This document shows positions 57,949 through 64,000 of a stretch of DNA of 64,000 bases, in pieces. Source of the stretch: Gigantopelta aegis (lineage: Eukaryota; Mollusca; Gastropoda; Neomphalida; Peltospiridae); the NCBI RefSeq assembly GCF_016097555.1, contig NC_054703.1, positions 10,689,423 to 10,753,422 on the forward strand, written 5' to 3'. Both the position numbers and the translations under genes were made by a program. Below the pieces are notes generated by a model. It was not told the origin of the DNA and did not search any database. It was given only the letters and a program-made list of their open reading frames with translations. The number at the start of each line of letters is the position of its first letter. Position 1 is the first letter of the stretch.

Positions 57949-58140
57949 CGTGCACATTCAGAACTAACTGTTGTAGCGCACGCCTATCTTGGGCACAGGC
58001 ACCGGCCTCGGCCGTTTCTCTGTCCTGGACAGAAAAGGTCTTGGGAGGGTGGAGGAGGCACCTTCTGCGCTAACAGGTGCAAGGGAACACAAGCACCCCG
58101 ACCGTGGTCGGTAGCAGGGAAGGGGGGAGGGGGTAGGCAA
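57949..58140 (-). mobile_element. LINE 3'-end fragment (antisense)
   Basis: CGTGCACATTCAGAACTAAC then TGTTGTAGCGCACGCCTATC matches 45890-45945 and 45510-45545; GGTGCAAGGGAACACAAGCA and GGTCGGTAGCAGG match the farther part of 45630-45665. Confidence 0.6.
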
Positions 58141-58266
58141 ACATTCCCACTCAAATGAAATAAGAATCCTATATTTGATGATAAATACTTAGATCTATCT
58201 ACATCAATCAGTACTGAGTTTGTTCAAAACAATATTTCACACATTAACCACTAATACACATTACAG

Positions 58267-58324
58267 GAAGAAACCCGACAGCACCCTGAAACATTGTTGA
58301 AAGAGGGTGCTGTCAGATTTCTTC
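58267..58324. repeat. 58-nt hairpin with a 21-bp stem
   Basis: GAAGAAACCCGACAGCACCC then T pairs with AGGGTGCTGTCAGATTTCTT then C with two mismatches around a 16-nt loop. No flanking element was identified. Could be the core of a MITE or a structured RNA. Confidence 0.75.
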
Positions 58325-58507
58325 ATCGCAAATTTTATTTTTAAGCGGGTATCCATCCCTGTGTGGGCAGGGCCTAATCTTGCCGGCGAAATGATCGTGT
58401 TTTCCCCGCTGAAAGTCAGCTCACGTCGCCAAGTTGTTAACAGTAGTGAGAAGCCTGGACCTAATCCGATTTTAAAAACACAGACGTGAAAGACACCAAC
58501 TTGTTAA

Positions 58508-60987
58508 ATGTTATAGTATAGTATAGTTTATTAGCTTTAAGTGTTATAGCATAGTATAGTTTATTAGCTTTAAGTGTTATAGTATAGTATAGTTTATTAG
58601 CTTTAAGTGTTATAGCATAGTATAGTTTATTAGCTTTAAGTGTTATAGTATAGTATAGTTTATTAGCTTTAAGTGTTATAGCTATAGTATAGTTTATTAG
58701 CTTTAAGTGTTATAGTATAGTATAGTTTATTAGCTTTAAGTGTTATAGTATAGTATAGTTTATTAGCTTTAAGTGTTATAGTATAGTATAGTTTATTAGC
58801 TTTAAGTGTTATAGTATAGTATAGTTTATTAGCTTTAAGTGTTATAGTATAGTATAGTTTATTAGCTTTAAGTGTTATAGTATAGTATAGTTTATTAGCT
58901 TTAGTAGTGTTTATAGTATAGTATAGTTTATTAGTATATAGTTTTATTAGCTTTAAGTATTAGCTTTAAGTGTTATAGTATAGTATAGTTTATTAGCTTT
59001 AAGTGTTATAGTATAGTATAGTTTATAGTTTAAGTGTAGTTAGTATAGTTTATTAGCTTTAGTGTTATAGTATAGTATAGTTTATTAGCTTTAAGTGTTA
59101 TAGTAGTATAGTTTATTAGCTTTAAGTGTTATAGTATAGTATAGTTTATTAGCTTTAAGTGTTATAGTATAGTATAGTTTATTAGTTTAAGTGTTATAGC
59201 TTAGTATAGTTTATTAGCTTTAAGTGTTATAGTATAGTATAGTTTATTAGCTTTAAGTGTTATAGTAGTAGTTTATTAGCTTTATGTTAGTATAGTATAG
59301 TATTAGCTTTAAGTGTTATAGTATAGTATAGTTTATTAGCTTTAAGTGTTATAGTATAGTATAGTTTATTAGCTTTAAGTGTTATAGTATAGTATAGTTT
59401 ATTAGCTTTAGTGTTATATTAGTTATTAGCTTTAGTATAGTATAGTTTATTAGCTTTAAGTGTTATAGTATAGTATAGTTTATTAGCTTTAAGTGTTATA
59501 GTATAGTTTATTAGCTTTAAGTGTTATAGTATAGTATAGTTTATTAGCTTTAAGTGTTATAGTATAGTATAGTTTATTAGCTTTAAGTGTTATAGTATAG
59601 TATAGTTTATTAGCTTTAAGTGTTATAGTATAGTATAGTTTATTAGCTTTAAGTGTTATAGTATAGTATAGTTTATTAGCTTTAAGTGTTATAGTATAGT
59701 ATAGTTTATTAGCTTTAAGTGTTATAGTATAGTATAGTTTATTAGCTTTAAGTGTTATAGTATAGTATAGTTTATTAGCTTTAAGTGTTATAGTGTAGTA
59801 TAGTTTATTAGCTTTAAGTGTTATAGTATAGTATAGTTTATTAGCTTTAAGTGTTATAGCGTAGTATAGTTTATTAGCTTTAAGTGTTATAGCGTAGTAT
59901 AGTTTATTAGCTTTAAGTGTTATAGCATAGTATAGTTTATTAGCTTTAAGTGTTATAGTATAGTATAGTTTATTAGCTTTAAGTGTTATAGTATAGTATA
60001 GTTTATTAGCTTTAAGTGTTATAGTATAGTATAGTTTATTAGCTTTAAGTGTTATAGTATAGTATAGTTTATTAGCTTTAAGTGTTATAGTATAGTATAG
60101 TTTATTAGCTTTAAGTGTTATAGTATAGTATAGTTTATTAGCTTTAAGTGTTATAGTATAGTATAGTTACTAGCTTTAAGTGTTATAGTATAGTATAGTT
60201 TATTAGCTTTAAGTGTTATAGTATAGTATAGTTTATTAGCTTTAAGTGTTATAGTATAGTATAGTTTATTAGCTTTAAGTGTTATAGTAGTATTTATTAG
60301 CTTTAAGTGTTATAGTATAGTATAGTTTAGCTAGCTTATAAGTGTTATAGTAGTATAGTATAGTTTATTAGCTTTAAGTGTTATAGTATAGTATAGTAGT
60401 ATTAGCTTTAAGTGTTATAGTATAGTATAGTTTATTAGCTTTAAGTGTTATAGCTTTATGTTATAGTAGTATAGTATAGTAAGTGTTATAGTTTAGTTAG
60501 CTTTAAGTGTTATAGTAGTATAGTATAGTTTATTAGCTTTAAGTGTTATAGCATAGTATAGTATAGTTTATTAGCTTTAAGTGTTATAGTATAGTATAGT
60601 ATAGTTTATTAGCTTTAAGTGTTATAGTATAGTATAGTTTATTAGCTTTAAGTGTTATAGTATAGTATAGTATAGTTTATTAGCTTTAAGTGTTATAGTA
60701 TAGTATATTTATTAGTGTTTAAGTATAGTTAGTATAGTAGTTTTATTAGCTTTAAGTGTTATAGTATAGTATAGTTTATTAGCTTTAAGTGTTATAGTAT
60801 AGTATAGTTTATTAGCTTTAAGTGTTATAGTATAGTATAGTTTATTAGCTTTAAGTGTTATAGTATAGTATAGTTTATTAGCTTTAAGTGTTATAGTGTA
60901 GTATAGTTTATTAGCTTTAAGTGTTATAGTATAGTATAGTTTATTAGCTTTAAGTGTTATAGTATAGTATAGTTTATTAGCTTTAAG
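58508..60987. repeat. 33-bp AT-rich satellite array, about 75 copies
   Basis: Unit GTTATAGTATAGTATAGTTT then ATTAGCTTTAAGT. Most units are identical. Disturbed zones at about 58900-59110, 59270-59500 and 60290-60540 show irregular deletions and TATAG copy-number changes. GC content is very low. No coding frame (TAG in several frames). Confidence 0.97.
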
Positions 60988-61035
60988 CCTTCCGGCCCAT
61001 AGCTAAACATTTTATATACAAATCAATAACATTTG

Positions 61036-61301
61036 AAAGTTATGATGATGACAGTTATGTTGATGATGATGAACATCATCATTATCATTTTTTATCATCA
61101 TCATTATAGTGATTCGGATGAAGATATCGATGATGATGATGACAATGATAATGGTGATAACTGATGATGATGTTGATACTTGATGATGATGATGGTAATG
61201 GATGATGGTGATGATAGATGATGTTGACACTTGATGATGATGATAATTGATGATGATGGTGATGATAGATTATGATGATGATGGTGATGATGGTGATGAT
61301 A

Positions 61302-61333
<32 letters not shown>
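61036..61333. repeat. GAT trinucleotide repeat, imperfect
   Basis: GATGAT with GGTGAT and ATAGAT interruptions; the longest clean run is at about 61300-61332. It yields Ser/His/Ile-only frames on the minus strand, which I do not accept as genes. Confidence 0.95.
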
Positions 61334-61532
61334 CATCCACAACGATGGTGATTTGTTGTTAAAGTAAACTTAAAGTAAAAATAAATAGTCAGTAGTGATA
61401 ACAGTGGAGCTGAATGCGGGAGATCGGGCATATTGACGCACTGAGCTCCCCGGAAGCTCTATGGATTCTTTACTGACGCACAGAGCTCCTCGTAACAGAG
61501 CGTAACAATGCTCTTCTAATTTGCTCAAGTGG
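61334..61532. other. Short unique stretch with a repeated GAGCTCC word
   Basis: TTGACGCACTGAGCTCCCCG and CTGACGCACAGAGCTCCTCG are a local duplication (61432 and 61473). No gene. Confidence 0.4.
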
Positions 61533-61858
61533 AGAGCGGGACGTTGCGCAGTGGTAAAGCGCCCGCTCAATGCGCGGTCGGTCTGGGATAAATCACCGTC
61601 GGTGGGCCCACTGGGCTATTTCTCGTTCCAGCCAGTGCTCCACGACTGGTATATCAAAGGCAGTGGCATGTACTATCCTGTCTGTGGGATGGTGCATATA
61701 AAATATACCTTGCTGTTAATCGAAGAGATCGAAAAGAGTAGCGATAGCGGGTTTCCTCTCTCAATATATCTGTGGTCGTTAACCCTATGTTAGACGCCAC
61801 ATAAACGTAAATAAAATGTGTTGAGTGCGTCGTTAAACATAACATTTCCTTCCTTCTT
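61533..61858 (+). mobile_element. SINE family A, full length (sense)
   Basis: Head GAGCGGGACGTTGCGCAGTG then GTAAAGCGCCCGCTC, decayed B box (GGGATAAATCACC), GGGCTATTTCTCGTTCCAGC, ATATCAAAGGCAGTGGCATG, GATGGTGCATATAAAATATA, AGCGGGTTTCCTCTCTCAAT and tail AAAATGTGTTGAGTGCGTCG then TTAAACATAACATTTCCTTC. Confidence 0.95.
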
Positions 61859-62035
61859 TGCTCAAGTCCATAAGTGCCCAAGTTATATATGTACATGAAT
61901 GTAGGTGATTTTGGGATAGAACTGTTTGCATTTCGTGTCCTTTAAATGTCCTATGTTAAAGTTGAAACAAGAATATTTTATTGTTTTCACATTTATGTGT
62001 AATAGATAACTACAAAGTAATCAATTCCACGCATA

Positions 62036-62190
62036 ATCTTTCCATAATTAACTCATGAGTAATAATGTTTAAAAGTCTTGTACTAGATGACAAGATGTGT
62101 TTTCCTGAATAATCTGTCCATAATTAACTCATGAGTAATAATGTTTACACGTCTTGTACTAGATGACAAGAGGTGTTTTCCCGAATAATC
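62036..62190. repeat. 75-bp tandem duplication
   Basis: TCCATAATTAACTCATGAGT, AATAATGTTTA-A-GTCTTG and TACTAGATGACAAGA-GTGT occur at 62041 and 62116 with few differences. Confidence 0.92.
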
Positions 62191-62312
62191 AGTGGATAAA
62201 TATAGCATCTAGCCACCATATTTGGTTCTTTGTTAGTTGTTTGTAAAAAAAATATGGAAAAAACGTAGTGTCTTAAAACAGTGACGTCAATAGTTAATGT
62301 TTTTGCATTTAC

Positions 62313-62436
62313 AGGGGCGTAGACTGGGGGGGGGGGGGGGGGGTTTCGGACAAAGTAGAAAAAGGTCCACTCGGTTCATATTCGAACCCACCCCACCACC
62401 ACCCCACCCCCCACGTCCAGGTCACGCTACGCCCCT
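62313..62436. mobile_element. 124-bp hAT-type MITE with perfect 8-bp target duplication
   Basis: The ends AGGGGCGTAG and CTACGCCCCT are exact inverses. GCATTTAC stands immediately outside both (62305-62312 and 62437-62444). An 8-bp duplication is the hAT hallmark. The interior is a poly-G tract (about 62325-62343), AAAGTAGAAAAAGGTCCACT and a CCACC-rich block. Far too short to encode a transposase. Confidence 0.85.
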
Positions 62437-62444
62437 GCATTTAC

Positions 62445-62505
62445 CTTAGTTTGACACCCAATAGCCGATATATTTTTCGTTCTAGGGTGTCGTTAAACAT
62501 TGATT
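62445..62505 (+). mobile_element. SINE family A tail fragment
   Basis: TTTGACACCCAATAGCCGAT then, after a gap, AGGGTGTCGTTAAACATTGA. Confidence 0.6.
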
Positions 62506-62631
62506 CATGCATTCATTCACTAGTTAATGCAGACACACTCAAGACCTTTGCTTAAAATACCTCTTTTTTGCTCCTAGTTAATGAAATTATTTGGTTGTAA
62601 CATGTTTTATGGGCATACAGCTGCATGTATA

Positions 62632-62900
62632 AAATTTATATTCAAAGAAAATATTAATAAATATGTTTTAGCGGGAATCACCATCATTGCAACTTTAACA
62701 TGACACCTTTAAAACATATATAGCTTTTATATTTCAAAGTAAACATTAATACATACGTTTTATCGGGAATCACCATCAGTGCAACATTAACATGGCACCT
62801 TTAAAACATATATAACATTTATATTTCAAAGTAAACATTAATAAATATGTTTTAGCGGGAATCACTATCACTGCAACTTTAACATGGCACCTTTAAAAAC
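62632..62900. repeat. 92-bp tandem repeat, about 2.7 copies
   Basis: GTTTTAGCGGGAATCACCAT starts units at 62665, 62757 and 62849, each continuing with GCAAC-TTAACATG-CACC and TTTAAAACATATATA-C-TT. Confidence 0.92.
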
Positions 62901-63640
62901 AAACTGAACTCTCATCTATCTAAATCAACGTTCGAAATAAGCTCTTATCCGCTTATCCTGACGTCAAGTGAAAATCTATTCGGAGAAGCGAAATGTGCCT
63001 TGGTCGTTGTCCTGTGGACATGTGAAAATATTCAATACAGTTTCATTTTAAGCAATCAAAAACATTGTCCTTGTACATGAATGTTACAAACCTTAGATGC
63101 TACAATACAATCTTAGAAATTATTAAAAGAAAAATCTAGATAATTAATAATAAAATAAAATGTTAGATACTATAGTCAAATTTTAAATGCTATAATTAAA
63201 TATTTTATATTGCAATCAAATATTAGATACTATAATCAAATATTATATTATATAATGGTAGTTTGAAGGGAACATAACGACGAATACTGCAACATTTAAG
63301 TGGATCAAATTAGTTGTTATTAGTTATATGAAACTACGTTAATGTGTTGGTATATGTGTAGCTCTGTTCCAATTCACTTGGGTAATCAAGATCGAGTTGT
63401 TGTTTTTCTTTCTCTGTCTCTCAAATATAGCAAATTCCATTATCTTTCAGGTGAATGTAATAAAAAAAAATCAATAAACTGCTTTTCCATTAGTTTTTAG
63501 TAATGACCAGATTAAATACACATTAATAAGTACAGTGTAATTTATTATGCAGTAAAACGTATATAACGTAAACGCAAATAAACAGTCGAATTTATATGCA
63601 ATTAATATTTAATAAACGGTCGCTGAGTGCTTAGGGTTTT
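62901..63640. other. AT-rich non-coding stretch
   Basis: Contains TTAGATACTATAATCAAATA-like words repeated about six times (63090-63260). No gene recognised. Confidence 0.4.
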
Positions 63641-63649
63641 GTGTAATTA

Positions 63650-63980
63650 TTCCTATTACAGAAGCTTTAATATGGAACGCACTATGGTGTGGCGTCGTCT
63701 GTCCGACTATCCATAATCGTTTCATTCCCGGAGCACACCTGCCTTATCAATTCATATGGGATCATGAAATATTGCATGCGAGTACAGCTTGGGATGGAGG
63801 AGTTTCGCGTATCGTAATTTGGTCACCGCGGCCTACGTTTCACGCATTACTGCACGTGAAAGAAAATATTTGCCTGGATCTTATCTTCCTTATCAATTCG
63901 TATGCATATGGGATCGACAGGCCTTGCATGCAAGTCTAACTTGGGATGGCAGTGTATCGGCTGCCATAAATACATTTTGA
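63650..63980. repeat. Dispersed repeat with internal duplication
   Basis: About 63742-63805 (CCTTATCAATTCATATGGGA, TTGCATGCGAGTACAGCTTG, GGATGG) is echoed at about 63888-63952 (CCTTATCAATTCGTATGCAT, TTGCATGCAAGTCTAACTTG, GGATGG), a shift of about 146 bp. I recall similar text as a repetitive sequence in other molluscan assemblies. A frame of 63 codons here has no known domain. Confidence 0.5.
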
Positions 63981-64000
63981 CAGGCGTATTATGTACCAGA

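Noticed and set aside
61085..61342. Ser/His/Ile frames on the minus strand
   Set aside because: Direct translation of the GAT trinucleotide repeat.

Overview
This window looks like a piece of a large, repeat-rich animal genome, most likely a mollusc and perhaps a marine gastropod. The reasons are spliced exons with GT/AG borders, AT-rich non-coding DNA, and tRNA-headed SINEs, LINEs, Tc1-type transposons and satellites in the style of lophotrochozoan genomes. The phylum is inferred from recalled repeat types, not from a search. There is no sign of prokaryotic gene organisation, and I found no complete protein-coding gene, tRNA or rRNA gene.

Layout. 1-1440: a decayed non-LTR retrotransposon whose reverse transcriptase is split by a TTAA-flanked MITE. 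1441-7320: decayed repeat DNA, a probable pseudogene (about 3500-4720) and microsatellites. 7321-11048: a 77-bp satellite of about 40 copies between SINE pieces. 12263-12593: a well-supported first coding exon (signal peptide plus PAN/Apple-like domain) with a GTAAGT donor. 14222-16545: an L1/Tx1-like LINE remnant, followed by a 39-bp minisatellite (16546-18186). 19012-21250: a retroelement-like proline/arginine-rich ORF and associated repeats. 25310-26264: a promoter-like motif cluster and a candidate signal-peptide exon that runs into a TA microsatellite. 28815-29240: C2H2 zinc-finger remnants. 32666-32751 and 34803-35011: two consecutive exons of a galectin-type domain, the second with a one-base frameshift, separated by an intron that holds a TIR- and TA-bounded Tc1 element. 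37175-38130: a second Tc1-like transposase. 38947-40298: a long palindromic-type element with insertions. 44459-44935: a Merlin/IS1595-like transposase remnant. 45486-49680: an RNase-H-bearing LINE with a repeat-filled 3' region. 51146-51993: a hairpin-bearing non-autonomous element. 52232-55690: a Tc1 remnant abutting a second, antisense copy of the first LINE. 58508-60987: a 33-bp AT-rich satellite. 62313-62436: a small hAT-type MITE with perfect 8-bp target duplications.

The host genes visible are exons only. The PAN/Apple exon, the signal-peptide exon and the galectin exons all lie on the + strand and could belong to one or more secreted lectin-like genes. Both candidate first exons end in phase 1, whereas the galectin exon begins in phase 0, so a direct splice is impossible and at least one unseen exon would be needed. 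Everything else is mobile or tandem DNA at different stages of decay, with several readable nesting relationships.
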